17,422 nt of DNA from assembly GCA_050699655.1 (NCBI GenBank), contig JBOHFJ010000061.1, positions 1 to 17,422 of the forward strand, in the 5' to 3' direction. Positions 6,395 to 14,598 of this stretch are shown one piece after another. Position numbers and translations under genes: made by a program. This DNA comes from GCA-003244245 sp050699655 (lineage in GTDB: Bacteria; Actinomycetota; Actinomycetes; Mycobacteriales; Pseudonocardiaceae). Numbering within the stretch: the stretch's first letter is position 1; each line of letters begins with the position of its first letter. The notes under the pieces are model-generated. The model was not told the origin of the DNA. It saw only the letters and a program-made list of their open reading frames with translations, and searched no databases.

Positions 6395-8826
6395 ATGCGT
6401 ATCACCAGGGGAAAGAAAAGCCGTTGGTTTCGGGTTCTGCTGTGCGGGGTATTGGTGTTCGCGACGTCCTCAGGCCGCGCACGCGGCGCGGCCTGAGGAC
6501 AGTGGATCATACCTTCTCACGGCCACCGACACCGGCGGCGATTATGAGCCCACCTTCACCGGCAACGGCTACCTCGGCGTGCGGGTGCCACCGGCCGGCC
6601 AGGGATACGCTGGTGGCACTGTTCCGGCGCAGTCCGAGGTCGCCGGTTTCTACGCCCAGCCCGCCGGGCAGATACAGCAACGCGCGAACATCCCGACTTG
6701 GTCGACATTGCGCTTCACCGACGGCGGGCAAGACTTCGCCCCGCGCCCCGGTCAGGTCACGGGCTGGCGACAGCAACTCAGCCTGCGTGACGGGTCGATC
6801 ACCACCACCGCACGCTGGACCGCACCGAACGGGCACGTCAGTGAGCTGCGGTACGTGGTGTTCACCGACCGGGCTCGGGCCGGGGTCGCGGCCGTGCGCC
6901 TAGAGCTGACACCGCGGTGGACCGGGACCGCGACGATTACCGACCTGATCGACGGCACCCCGGCCACGGCGAGCACCGGAGTCACGAGCGGGTGGGACGA
7001 GACGGCCCACCAGTACTGGGAAACCGTGCGTAGCCAAGGACTCGGCGTCCTCGCCGGGCTTTCCAGCCGACTCGAGTTGAGCGAGGGCGCCAGCTTCACG
7101 TCGGTGGACGACATCACGAAGCAGACCATCGGGCAGCGCGTCACCTTCCCCGTGACCGAAAACCACCGCTACACCATCACCAAATACGTCGGCGTCGCCA
7201 CCGCGCATGCCCTGCCAGATTCGGCCGCACGACAGCAGTCCTCGGCCGCCGCCGCGATCGGCTTCGACGGCCTCATGGCCGAGAACACCGCCGCTGGAAC
7301 GCATTGTGGGTCGGACGGGTGGATATCCTGGGCAATCCCACACTAGCCACCGAGGTGAACGCCAGCGAATTCTACCTCTGGTCCAGCACCCGCGAGGGTC
7401 TCGACTGGAGCATCTCGCCGGCCGGCCTGTCCTCCAACGGCTACGACGGCCACATTTTCTGGGACGCCGAAACGTGGATGTACCCGGCGCTGCTCGCCAG
7501 CACCCCGAGCTTGCGGTCGGTATGAACAACTATCGCTACCAGCGGCTTGGTGCGGCCACGGCGCACGCCATGGAAACCGGGTTCTCTGACGGCAGCTACC
7601 ACATCACCGACGTCACCGGCCCGGACGAGGAGAACCCAGACGTCAACGACGAGGCTTATACGAACGTCGCGGCGGCCGCCACCCTGCGGATCGCGACGCG
7701 GACTGCCAGTGTTGTGGGGGCGGTCGCGCCCAGTGAGTGGGCCACCATTGCCACCGGGCTCTCGCCGCGCTACGACTCTGCGTCGGGAATCCATCCGGAA
7801 TTCCCCGGCTACCAAGGACAGCTCGTCAAACAGGCGGACGTGACGATGCTGCAGTATCCGTGGCGGTACCCGATGCCGGCGGCCACCGCGCAGCGCGACG
7901 TCGACTACTACGTGCCCCGCAGTGACCCGGGCGGTCCGTCGATGGACGACGCGATCAATGCGATCGACACGGCCGCCATCGGATCGCCTGGGTGCTCGTC
8001 TTTTGTGTATACCCAGCGGAGCATCGAACCGTTCATACGCTACGGGTTTGACCAGTTCTCCGAAACCAGGACCGGGGGCGCTTTCACGTTCATGACCGGA
8101 ATCGGCGGGTTCCTGCAAGAGTTCCTCTACGGTTACTCCGGCCTGCGCTGGGACGTCGACTCGGTGCGGCTCGACCCCAGCCTGACCGGGCGGCTTGATG
8201 GCGTGGTGCTGCACAACCTGGCCTGGCACGGGACCCGGTTCACCGTCGCCATCGGGGACGAGCGGACCCAGGTGTCTCTCGACTCCGGCGGTCCGCTCCC
8301 CGTGACGGTCGCTGGCCACCCGCACACCGTCCTGCCGGGCCATCCCCTCACTGTGCCGACCCGGCGGCCGGACCGCATGCCGGCCACTGATCTCCTCCGA
8401 TGCCAACCCGCGCAAGCGTCCAGCAGTCAGCCCGGCGCCGACCCGCTGGCCGCCGTCGACGGCAGCCCCGCGACCGACTGGCGTCCCGCCCGGCTTCCGA
8501 CGAGCCTGAACGTACCACTGGCGAACCAGCGGACGATCAGCAAAGTGACGGTCGACTGGGGCCAGCAGTGGCCACCGGCGCCCGCTCCGAATGTGCCGCC
8601 GCCCCCTGGGCCGGTGCAGACCTTGCGCGCGAGTGACTACGACCTCGTGGTCTCCCAGGACGGCCGGAACTGGACGGTGGTCGCCCAGGTGCGTGGCCGT
8701 ACCGAGGGCACGCACGACGAACTCCACTTCCGCCCCGTGGACGCCCGCTTCGTCGGCCTGAGGATCTCCGCGTCGACCAACCACACCCCGCCGTCGCTCG
8801 ACGAACTCACCGCGGCGACGTCCTAA
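6395..8826 (+). pseudogene. Secreted GH65-type glycoside hydrolase (acid-trehalase-like) with F5/8-type C domain, frameshifted
   Basis: The first segment (ATG 6395) encodes a signal peptide: RGKKSRW, then a hydrophobic core FRVLLCGVLVFATS. A +1 shift near 6461-6475 is needed to reach PQAAHA and ARPEDSGSYLLTATD, a good signal peptidase site. A second shift near 7294 joins LMAENTAA to WNALWVGRVDILGNP, and a third near 7497 joins MYPALLA to QHPELAVGMNNYR. GH65 hallmarks are GNGYLGVRVPP, DWSISPAGLSSNGYDGH, FWDAETWMYP and TGPDEENPDVNDEAYTN, whose Glu (7627-7629) is the expected general acid. At about 7583, ETGF is followed directly by SDGSYHIT, whereas family members carry roughly 70 more residues there, so a stretch seems deleted. 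The C-terminus (about 8400-8826) is a discoidin/F5/8 type C carbohydrate-binding domain. The last four bases overlap the convergent methyltransferase. I infer a dead gene, though single-base sequencing errors could explain the shifts. Confidence 0.8.
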
Positions 8827-9458
8827 CGCCGCGTGCTCATGGGCGCCACAGCCCTGACCACAAGGACGGCACGGCGGCCGGGGGTGTGCTTCTCGACATG
8901 CACGTCGTCGAAGCCGGCCGCCCGGCACTGGGCCGCGAAGGACTCGGCCTGCTGGTCGGTCCACCCATGGCTGGCTAGCCCGGTGGCGCCGGGAGCCACG
9001 CGGCGCTCAATCGCGAGGAACCGTCCGCCAGGGACGAGCACTCGCCGTGCCTCGGCGAGCCCCGCGGTGACGTCCTTCCAGTGGTGAACGCTCGCCAGCG
9101 ACCACACCACCGTCGCCGACCCGTCCGGTTGCCGCAGGTTTTCCGCGGCGCCGTAGGCCCAGGTGACGGCAGGGTGGTCGCGGGTCAACGTCCGAGCGAG
9201 CCGGAGCATCACAGATGCCGGATCCACGCCGGTCACGCGCGCCCCATGGTGGGCGGCCTCTCTGACGGCGGTGCCCGGGCCGCAACCGACATCGACAACG
9301 CGGTCAGTATCCGACAAGCGGACCAGCTCAGCCGCGAGCCGGGCGACGGCGCCCCGCCCGGCAATCATGGTGAGCCCGGCCACCAGTCCGGTCACCCCGG
9401 TGAAGCCCGGCTGGCCCGCGTGATGGTTGACCGCGTCAGCTCCGGACAGATTCGTCAT
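8823..9458 (-). CDS. Class I SAM-dependent methyltransferase
   Basis: This is a 211-residue Rossmann-type methyltransferase. SAM-binding motif I is VVDVGCGPG at residues 54-62, and the acidic residue after strand 2 is D79 in VTGVDP. Motif II/III region residues appear in SLASVHHWKDVTAGLAEARR and VLVPGGRFLAIERR. This matches the Methyltransf_11/UbiE-like group acting on small molecules; the substrate is unknown. It lies three bases downstream of the TetR gene on the same strand, so the two are one operon. Its stop overlaps the end of the GH65 pseudogene tail to tail. Placement beside an SRPBCC protein and an amidohydrolase suggests a role in modifying the compound sensed by the TetR protein, by inference. 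Confidence 0.82.
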   Translation of the reverse strand: MTNLSGADAVNHHAGQPGFTGVTGLVAGLTMIAGRGAVARLAAELVRLSDTDRVVDVGCGPGTAVREAAHHGARVTGVDPASVMLRLARTLTRDHPAVTWAYGAAENLRQPDGSATVVWSLASVHHWKDVTAGLAEARRVLVPGGRFLAIERRVAPGATGLASHGWTDQQAESFAAQCRAAGFDDVHVEKHTPGRRAVLVVRAVAPMSTRR

Positions 9459-9461
9459 ACC

Positions 9462-10031
9462 TCACGAATACTCCTGCACCATCGCCTGGTACATCGCGAT
9501 GAACTGCTCCATGGCCGCGTCGGTGCCCTCGCGGTCGCCGGTGGCCAGTAGATCGAGCAGCAGACCTCGAGCCACCGCGACTCCCAGGCGGGCAGTGGCG
9601 TGAGCCTCCTGCGGAGGCATGCCCTGGCGGCGGCCCCATTCGGTCAGCGGGGCCAGCCAGCTCTCGACAATGCCTTCCAGCAACGGAGCCGCGCAAGGGT
9701 CCCCCTGAAGCGCTCGGCCATACATCTGGAAGAACAGCCGCTCGTACGGCCACATCGCCGGATCACTCAGCCGCCGCCAGAACCGCCGAGCGATGTCCGA
9801 CGGGGATGCATCCGCATCCAGCTCAAACTCCGCGAAGATCTCGCGTTGACGTTGCTCCATCGTCCGGACGACCTCAAGGAACAGGCCTTCCTTGGAACCG
9901 AAATGGTAGATGAGCATCCGATGACTGGTGCCGAGCGCGGCGGCCAGCTGTCGCAGGCTGACGTCGCCAGCGCCGTTGGCTGCTAGGTAGTTGACAGTGT
10001 CAGCGAGCAGTCGCCGCTTCGGGTCGGTCAT
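9462..10031 (-). CDS. TetR-family transcriptional regulator
   Basis: This 189-residue regulator has an N-terminal helix-turn-helix at about residues 20-52 (DVSLRQLAAALGTSHRMLIYHFGSKEGLF, read in pieces) and a C-terminal ligand-binding helical domain. The HTH pattern with YHFGSKEGLF is typical of TetR proteins. It is the first gene of a two-gene operon with the methyltransferase and is divergent from the SRPBCC/amidohydrolase/permease genes. The 40-base gap next to its start holds a long palindromic operator (10071-10100), so it probably represses both directions and is released by a small ligand. No strong ribosome site is seen; GGGAG lies 13 bases before the ATG. Confidence 0.85.
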   Translation of the reverse strand: MTDPKRRLLADTVNYLAANGAGDVSLRQLAAALGTSHRMLIYHFGSKEGLFLEVVRTMEQRQREIFAEFELDADASPSDIARRFWRRLSDPAMWPYERLFFQMYGRALQGDPCAAPLLEGIVESWLAPLTEWGRRQGMPPQEAHATARLGVAVARGLLLDLLATGDREGTDAAMEQFIAMYQAMVQEYS

Positions 10032-10070
10032 CGGGGGAGGTCGTCTCCCATCATCTGGTTGCCATCAATT

Positions 10071-10100
10071 GAACCATGTGGTAAGTGTACCATATGGTTC
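10071..10100. promoter_or_regulatory. Putative TetR operator: tandem palindromes in divergent promoter
   Basis: Half-sites GAACCATGTGGTA (10071-10083) and TACCATATGGTTC (10088-10100) form an inverted repeat with 12 of 13 positions matching and a four-base spacer. Each half is itself a palindrome of the form ACCATRTGGT, so the site can be read as two adjacent operators for two TetR dimers. It lies 40 bases upstream of the TetR start and overlaps the start of the SRPBCC gene. It is thus well placed for autoregulation and repression of the divergent operon. A further TGGTT/AACCA pair (10056-10076) may extend it. Confidence 0.7.
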
Positions 10101-10537
10101 ACAAGCGCGTCGACGTCCGGGTCCACACCCGCGCCGAGCCCGCCGCCATGTACGCGCTGCCGCGAGACGGCGCGAGCTGGCCGAGGTGGGCCTCGATCGA
10201 TTCGTTCCAGCTGGCGCGGGCCGGTGAGCGGGAGCCGGAAGGAGTCGGCGCGATCAGAATTTTCCGCAAGGGGAGGGTGACTGGCCGGGACCAGGTCGCC
10301 GAGCTGATCCCCGACCGCCGGTTCAGTTACCTGCATCTGTCTGGCCTGCCGGTCCGGGACTACCGTGCGGAAGTCGATCTTGATCCGGTCGGGGACGGGA
10401 CCAGGATCCGCTGGCACGTTTCGTTCACACCGAAGGTACCCGGTACCGGCTGGCTGTTGCGGTGGGGGATCGGACGACTCATCAGGCAATCCGCGCGAGG
10501 CCTGGCGGCGTACGCGCGCACCACAACGTGGGCGTGA
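10094..10537 (+). CDS. SRPBCC-family (polyketide cyclase/START-like) protein
   Basis: This protein of about 147 residues has the helix-grip pattern of SRPBCC proteins: an N-terminal strand VDVRVHTRAEPAAMYAL, a WPRWASIDSF segment, then antiparallel strands (VGAIRIFRKGRV, AELIPDRRFSYLHLSG, YRAEVDLDPVGDGTRIRWHVSF) and a C-terminal helix RWGIGRLIRQSARGLAAYA. Such proteins bind hydrophobic small molecules. I place the start at ATG 10094. A GTG at 10085 is also in frame, but both lie inside the operator and neither has a ribosome site, so a leaderless mRNA is possible. The stop overlaps the GTG of the amidohydrolase (GTGA), indicating coupled translation. Confidence 0.75.
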   Translation: MVHKRVDVRVHTRAEPAAMYALPRDGASWPRWASIDSFQLARAGEREPEGVGAIRIFRKGRVTGRDQVAELIPDRRFSYLHLSGLPVRDYRAEVDLDPVGDGTRIRWHVSFTPKVPGTGWLLRWGIGRLIRQSARGLAAYARTTTWA

Positions 10538-11685
10538 GCTCTGACACGCTGCGCGCCGCGCTCGACGCGCTGCGCCTGGTGGACCATCACGTGCACGGAG
10601 CCCTAACGGGCGATCTTGACGGTGCCGCGTTCGAGGCAGGGTTGCGCGAGTCCCCGTGGGCGGCACCCGAGGGCACGACGCACCTGGACTCCCAGCTGGG
10701 CTTCGCGCTCCGCCGCTGGTGCGCCCCGGTGCTCGACCTGCCCCCGCACGCCGGCGTCGGCGTCTACTTGGCCCGCCGGCGAGAGCTCGGTGCGCGGGAG
10801 GTGACTCGTCGGCTGCTCCGCGCCAGTGGCGTCGGATGCTTCCTGATCGACACCGGCTACCGGGCTGAGCAGATCCTGGGGCCCACCGAGATGGCGGCCG
10901 CCTCCGGCGCGAGGGCGTCGGAGATCGTGCGGCTGGAGTCCGTCGCCGAGCAGGTGGCGGCCTGCGGTGTGCCCGCCGCCGAGTTCGCCGACCAGTTCGC
11001 CTCGACCCTGGATCAACGGGCTCGGCACGCCGTGGGACTCAAGTCCGTGATCGCCTACCGGTACGGCCTCGACTTCGATCCCGAGCCGCCCAGCGCCGCC
11101 GAGGTGCGCCGCGCCGCCGGAAGCTGGCTACAGCGACACGAGCGGCAGGCCAACCAGCCACGCCTGACTGATCCGGTCCTGCTGCGCCATTTGCTGTGGG
11201 TGGGTATCGAACGCGGCCTGCCGCTGCAGTTCCACACCGGGTACGGGGATCCCGACCTCACGCTGCACCGGTGCGATCCGTCGCTAATGACGGAGTTCCT
11301 GCGCCGGGTGCAGGACCGCCAGGTGCCGGTGATGCTGCTGCACTGCTACCCCTACCACCGCACCGCCGGGTATCTGGCCCACGTGTTCCCCCACGTGTAC
11401 CTGGACGTCGGGTTGGCGGTGAACCACACTGGGGCGCGGTCTCGCGCGGTGGTGGCGGAGTCGCTGGAGGTGGCTCCGTTCGGCAAGCTGCTGTTCTCCT
11501 CCGACGCGTGGGGACCGGCCGAACTGCATCATCTCGGCGCCGTGCTGTGGCGGCGCGCCATGGCCAGCGTCCTCGGCGAGTGGGTGGCGTCGGGGGAGTG
11601 GTCCAGCGCTGACGCGGTCCGGGTCGCGGAGATGGTGGGCGCGGGCAACGCGCGACGCGTCTACCGGCTGGCGGAGCCAAAATGA
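10534..11685 (+). CDS. Amidohydrolase_2-type metal-dependent hydrolase
   Basis: This 383-residue TIM-barrel hydrolase shows H19/H21 in VDHHVHG near the N-terminus, GLKSVIAYRYGLD, LPLQFHTGYGD (ligand His), VMLLHCYPYHRTAGYLA (ligand His) and the C-terminal LLFSSDAWGPAELHH (catalytic Asp). The pattern matches the amidohydrolase_2 group, related to the N-terminal domain of FluG-type proteins and to hydrolases found with gamma-glutamylation pathways. The start is taken at GTG 10534, which overlaps the SRPBCC stop (GTGA). A start at 10462 would run through the end of the SRPBCC gene and adds no conserved sequence. It is followed 79 bases later by an APC permease. A plausible role is hydrolysis of an imported amide, amine conjugate or lactone. 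The substrate is not readable from sequence. Confidence 0.82.
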   Translation: MSSDTLRAALDALRLVDHHVHGALTGDLDGAAFEAGLRESPWAAPEGTTHLDSQLGFALRRWCAPVLDLPPHAGVGVYLARRRELGAREVTRRLLRASGVGCFLIDTGYRAEQILGPTEMAAASGARASEIVRLESVAEQVAACGVPAAEFADQFASTLDQRARHAVGLKSVIAYRYGLDFDPEPPSAAEVRRAAGSWLQRHERQANQPRLTDPVLLRHLLWVGIERGLPLQFHTGYGDPDLTLHRCDPSLMTEFLRRVQDRQVPVMLLHCYPYHRTAGYLAHVFPHVYLDVGLAVNHTGARSRAVVAESLEVAPFGKLLFSSDAWGPAELHHLGAVLWRRAMASVLGEWVASGEWSSADAVRVAEMVGAGNARRVYRLAEPK

Positions 11686-11764
11686 CAGGCCGACGTGGTA
11701 CGCAGGGCGACGCTCGCCGTCTCTCTATGACTGACGGTCCGCACCACTGGGGGAAGGCAACGCG

Positions 11765-13246
11765 ATGTCCGGTAGTTCACCGTCAGTTGCGGGTGCTCAG
11801 CTTCGTCGTGAGCTGAGCGTGTGGGAGGCCCTGGGCATCTCGGTGGCGCTGATGGCTCCCTCGGCGGCGGTCAACATCAACCCGCAGGCCGCCGCCGGCA
11901 CGGTGGGGCGTGCTGTCCCGCTGGCGTTCGCCCTGGCCACCGTCGGGGCGCTGCTCATCGCCTACACGTTTGTGCGACTGTGCCAGCGCTTCCACCACGC
12001 GGGCAGTGTCTACGGTTTCGTCGGGGCGACGCTGGGCGCTCGGGCGGGTGTCGTCGCCGGATGGGCGCTGCTGGGCACCTACGCGTTGTTCGGGGTCACC
12101 ATCACATCGGCGGCCGGCATCTTCGGCGCGACCTTCCTGGACAGCGTGGGGATCTGGACCCACCAGCCGCCCTGGTCGGGTTTTCTTATCGGCGCCATCG
12201 CGCTGGTCGGCGTGTTCGCGCTGGCCATCGCGCCGGTTCGGGGCGCGGCCAGGTTCTTGTTGTCGGTGGAGGGTGCCACCATCACGCTGATAGTGGCCGT
12301 GACGGTGGTGATCCTCATCCGGCTCACGACCGGGGGCGCGCCGGGGGCGCACTCGGTCGACCTGTCGGTGTTCACCGTGCCGCCCGGCACCGGTGTCTCG
12401 GCGGTATTCCTCGGGGTGGTCTTCGGCTTCCTGTCCTTCGCGGGTTTCGAGGCCGCCGCGACGCTGGGTGAAGAGACCCGCACGCCGCGTCGGGACATCC
12501 CCCGCGCGATCCTCGGGACGGTGGTCTTCGGTGGGCTGTTCTTTGTGTTCGTCACGGCCGTGGCGATGATGGGTTTCGGCGCTGACGCCAAGGGGGTGGC
12601 GGCGTTCAGCGGCTCGGGATCGCTGCTGGGTGATCTCGCCTCGCGGTACGTGGCGAGCTGGGTGGGTGGGCTTGTCACGATCGGTGCGGCGATCAGCGCC
12701 TTCAGCTGCGCGCTGGCCAGCGCGGTCGGTGCCTCGAGGCTGTTGTTCGCCCTCGCCCGGGATGGCGTCGGGTTTGCGCCCTTCGGGACGCTCTCCGCGA
12801 CGCGGGGGACGCCGGTCCGCGCGAGCGCGGCGGTCGTGGGCGGCATGTACCTGGTGATCGGCGGTGCCTGGTTCGTGCTGGGTGGTACGCCGTTCGGCTT
12901 GTTCGTCGCGTCCGGTGCCATCGGAACGTTGATCGTGCTGGTGGCTTATGCGCTCGCCACGATCGGCGCGAGCAGGCTACTGTTTTTCGATGGCCGCCGC
13001 CAGGTCGCGGTCTGGGAGATCGTCGTCCCGGCGCTGGCCCTGCTGCTGATCGGCTACACGTTGTTCCGCAACACCTGGCCGTACCCGACCGGTGCCGCCG
13101 GTGCCTACCCCGCGCTGTCCGCCGCATGGCTGCTGGTCGGCGTGATCTGGGTGCTCGCGCGCCCGGCGGCGACCCGCCGCGCCGGTCGAGCGCTCATCGC
13201 CGACGCAGGACTCAGCTCAGTCCCGGTCAACTCGCGGGGCGGGTAG
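11765..13246 (+). CDS. APC-family amino acid/amine permease
   Basis: This 493-residue integral membrane transporter has about 12 hydrophobic segments. It starts with ELSVWEALGISVALMAPSAAVNIN, the conserved first helix of APC permeases. The signature FAGFEAAATLGEETRTPRRD followed by IPRAI is the APC loop after the fifth/sixth helix. Substrates of the family are amino acids, polyamines and related cations. The ATG is preceded by GGGGGAAGG at a good distance. It belongs to the divergent unit controlled by the TetR operator and probably imports the substrate of the amidohydrolase. The C-terminal segment VAVWEIVVPALALLL is of interest because a decayed copy occurs at 15869-15947. Confidence 0.88.
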   Translation: MSGSSPSVAGAQLRRELSVWEALGISVALMAPSAAVNINPQAAAGTVGRAVPLAFALATVGALLIAYTFVRLCQRFHHAGSVYGFVGATLGARAGVVAGWALLGTYALFGVTITSAAGIFGATFLDSVGIWTHQPPWSGFLIGAIALVGVFALAIAPVRGAARFLLSVEGATITLIVAVTVVILIRLTTGGAPGAHSVDLSVFTVPPGTGVSAVFLGVVFGFLSFAGFEAAATLGEETRTPRRDIPRAILGTVVFGGLFFVFVTAVAMMGFGADAKGVAAFSGSGSLLGDLASRYVASWVGGLVTIGAAISAFSCALASAVGASRLLFALARDGVGFAPFGTLSATRGTPVRASAAVVGGMYLVIGGAWFVLGGTPFGLFVASGAIGTLIVLVAYALATIGASRLLFFDGRRQVAVWEIVVPALALLLIGYTLFRNTWPYPTGAAGAYPALSAAWLLVGVIWVLARPAATRRAGRALIADAGLSSVPVNSRGG

Positions 13247-13355
13247 GGCAGACCCGCAGCAGGTGCCGCGCGGTGTCGGAAGTGTGGAACTCGATAGACC
13301 GCTTGCGCACACTCTGGCAACCTGGGGCAGCGGCACCCACCAGCGAGGAGGTTCA

Positions 13356-13763
13356 GTGGCGTACACATTCTGGGGAATCGGTACTCGCTTCTACGGTCGT
13401 GCCGCGTTTAGAGCGGATGGTTCCCATCTGATGACGGAGTTCGTCACTATCTTGTACTGCCCTCTCATTCCGATTCGCAGTCTCCGCGCGGTGGTCATCG
13501 GCCAAGGGAGCACTGGCGTTCCTTTTCTATTCTGGTCGAGTCGTACCAACTATTCGGTCCTTGAGTCCCGTCGACCGGACTTCCGTCAATGTCTGCGGGT
13601 ATATGGGCTCACTCTTGGCGTATTCTTTGGCTCCGCGCTGCTCAACCTGCTCATGCCCATGTCCTTCCCATTCCCGCTCATCGTCGCGAGCCTAGCAGCC
13701 GCCGCAATTACTTTTTTCCTGCGTAATCGGGCGCGCCGACGACCTCTTGGCAGCGGTAAATGA
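13356..13763 (+). CDS. Small conserved-type membrane protein, unknown function
   Basis: This is a 135-residue protein starting at GTG 13356, which has a strong ribosome site GAGGAGG six bases upstream; a longer frame from 13263 lacks support. The N-terminus FWGIGTRFYGRAAFRADGSH and MTEFVTILYCPLIPIRSLRA resemble a widespread family of small uncharacterised proteins with the pattern GxGTxxYG, DGSxxTTE and PxIPxRS. Two membrane helices follow, at about residues 82-101 and 104-122, and the end is basic (RNRARRRPLG). Codons are visibly less GC-rich than in the permease upstream, so it may be a later arrival. I do not know its function. Confidence 0.7.
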   Translation: MAYTFWGIGTRFYGRAAFRADGSHLMTEFVTILYCPLIPIRSLRAVVIGQGSTGVPFLFWSSRTNYSVLESRRPDFRQCLRVYGLTLGVFFGSALLNLLMPMSFPFPLIVASLAAAAITFFLRNRARRRPLGSGK

Positions 13764-13800
13764 CGCTGGTCCAGCGTTGTCCCGAGCAGGTTGGGCCGGT

Positions 13801-14218
13801 TTACCGGTCGTTCAGGTCACATCGATCGTCATGGTGGAGGGGCTTGGCGAGGTGGATGAGCGCGTAGCCAGCCGGGGTGGGTGTGTGGTGTGTCTCGGTT
13901 TAGCCGAGGCGCGAGTAAAGGCGGAGGTTGCTGCGCTCGCCCGTGAATAGCCGAAGCTCAGTCACGTCGGTCGACAACCGTTGCTCGAGGTCGGCGAGCA
14001 GGCGGCTGCCGAGGCCTTGCCCTTGACGGTCGGGGGCGACGGTAAGCCGCCCCACCTCAGCCACCGTTGGCGCAGCCGCGCGGACTCGAGCGCGGACTAC
14101 GACAACGCGCCGAAGCGCGTTGTCGCGCGACCCCAAGGCAAGAACCTCGGGGTCGGCGAGCTCACTTGCTAAGTCCTCCAGCGACGGACGCAACGGCGGG
14201 AGATCGAGGTCGTTGTGT
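13801..14218 (-). pseudogene. GNAT acetyltransferase, N-terminally truncated and stopped
   Basis: Read on the minus strand from 14218, the frame runs NDLDLPPLRPSLEDLASEL and on to the acetyl-CoA motif VGRLTVAPDRQGQGLGSRLL, then LRLYSRLG. The next codon is TAA (13900-13902) where family members have Tyr. Past the stop, the same frame continues sensibly as TETHHTPTPAGYALIHLAKP to a second stop at 13801-13803. So one nonsense change inactivates the C-terminal end. The N-terminal 40 or so residues of a normal GNAT are missing because the gene abuts a repeat copy at 14219. Both lesions make activity unlikely. Confidence 0.8.
14100..14125 (-). other. Perfect 11-bp hairpin with UUCG tetraloop inside GNAT remnant
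   Basis: On the minus strand CGACAACGCGC and GCGCGTTGTCG are perfect complements around TTCG, the especially stable C(UUCG)G tetraloop. It lies inside the coding part of the GNAT remnant, with no following U-tract, so it is not an ordinary terminator. It may be a chance product of arginine- and valine-rich codons. Confidence 0.4.
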
Positions 14219-14308
14219 GCCGCACTCCGCGTGCACCTTGCCGCTGGTGGGGCGCAGCTCGCCGTGGTGGGTGTCCCGGTCGCCGAGTGAGCGCAGATAC
14301 CACGTCAT
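14162..14308 (-). pseudogene. Truncated copy of the small HxxC/CxxC protein gene
   Basis: From the ATG at 14306-14308 this copy encodes the first 30 residues (MTWYLRSLGDRDTHHGELRP and TSGKVHAECG) identically to the intact gene at 17197-17385. At 14219 the identity ends abruptly and the frame runs into GNAT sequence, giving 18 unrelated residues before a TGA at 14162-14164. The second half with the CxxC pair is lost, so the putative zinc site cannot form. It is coupled by ATGA to the 87-residue gene upstream. Confidence 0.75.
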
Positions 14309-14345
14309 CGCAGCCACGCAATTAAAATGTCCCGCAGCGCGGTGG
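14219..14345. repeat. 127-bp perfect direct repeat, copy 1
   Basis: This stretch is identical base for base with 17296-17422, an offset of 3077 bases. It covers the last 13 codons and stop of the 87-residue gene and the first 30 codons of the small HxxC/CxxC gene, both on the minus strand. Identity stops at 14218/14219 on the left. On the right it runs to the window edge in copy 2, so the real repeat may be longer. Confidence 0.95.
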
Positions 14346-14568
14346 CCGCGTCCTCGTCGAAGGTGAGTACGCAGTTACCAGTGACGTGCGGGTCAACAAT
14401 GATCCCGTCGTTATGTTTGCTGACCGCCACATTGGTGAAACCGTGGACGCCACCATGAACGGTGCAGCTCGCGGGGATGACGCACCGCCTGCGGACGACC
14501 TCGCCGCCTCGATTGTAATCGATCACCCGCTCACCATCGACCACAATGGCCTCCTGGCAGTGGGGCAC
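14305..14568 (-). CDS. Hypothetical 87-residue protein, second gene of XRE cassette
   Basis: This is a small soluble protein of 87 residues starting at GTG 14568. Sequence features are HCQEAIVVDGERVIDYN, RRRCVIPASCTVHGGVHGF, NVAVSKHNDGIIVDPH and a C-terminal VLTFDEDAATALRDILIAWL. The last part resembles the end of DUF397-type proteins that accompany XRE regulators, though I would not assign it to that family. It lies 30 bases downstream of the XRE gene on the same strand. Its stop overlaps the start of the next small gene (ATGA), so the three look like one operon. No membrane segment or signal peptide is seen. Function unknown. Confidence 0.7.
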   Translation of the reverse strand: MPHCQEAIVVDGERVIDYNRGGEVVRRRCVIPASCTVHGGVHGFTNVAVSKHNDGIIVDPHVTGNCVLTFDEDAATALRDILIAWLR

Positions 14569-14598
14569 GTCGCCCCACCAGCGGCCGCCTCTTCGGCG

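Noticed and set aside
7441..8964. 507-codon open frame on the minus strand
   Set aside because: It is antisense to the GH65 gene, rich in Arg, Gly and Pro, shows no domain, and arises from high-GC codon bias opposite a real frame.
12079..12921. 280-codon open frame on the minus strand
   Set aside because: It lies opposite the permease, with low-complexity Ala/Pro/Thr-rich sequence and no motif.
13747..13950. 67-codon open frame on the plus strand
   Set aside because: It overlaps the membrane protein's end and the GNAT remnant, with no ribosome site and no recognisable sequence.
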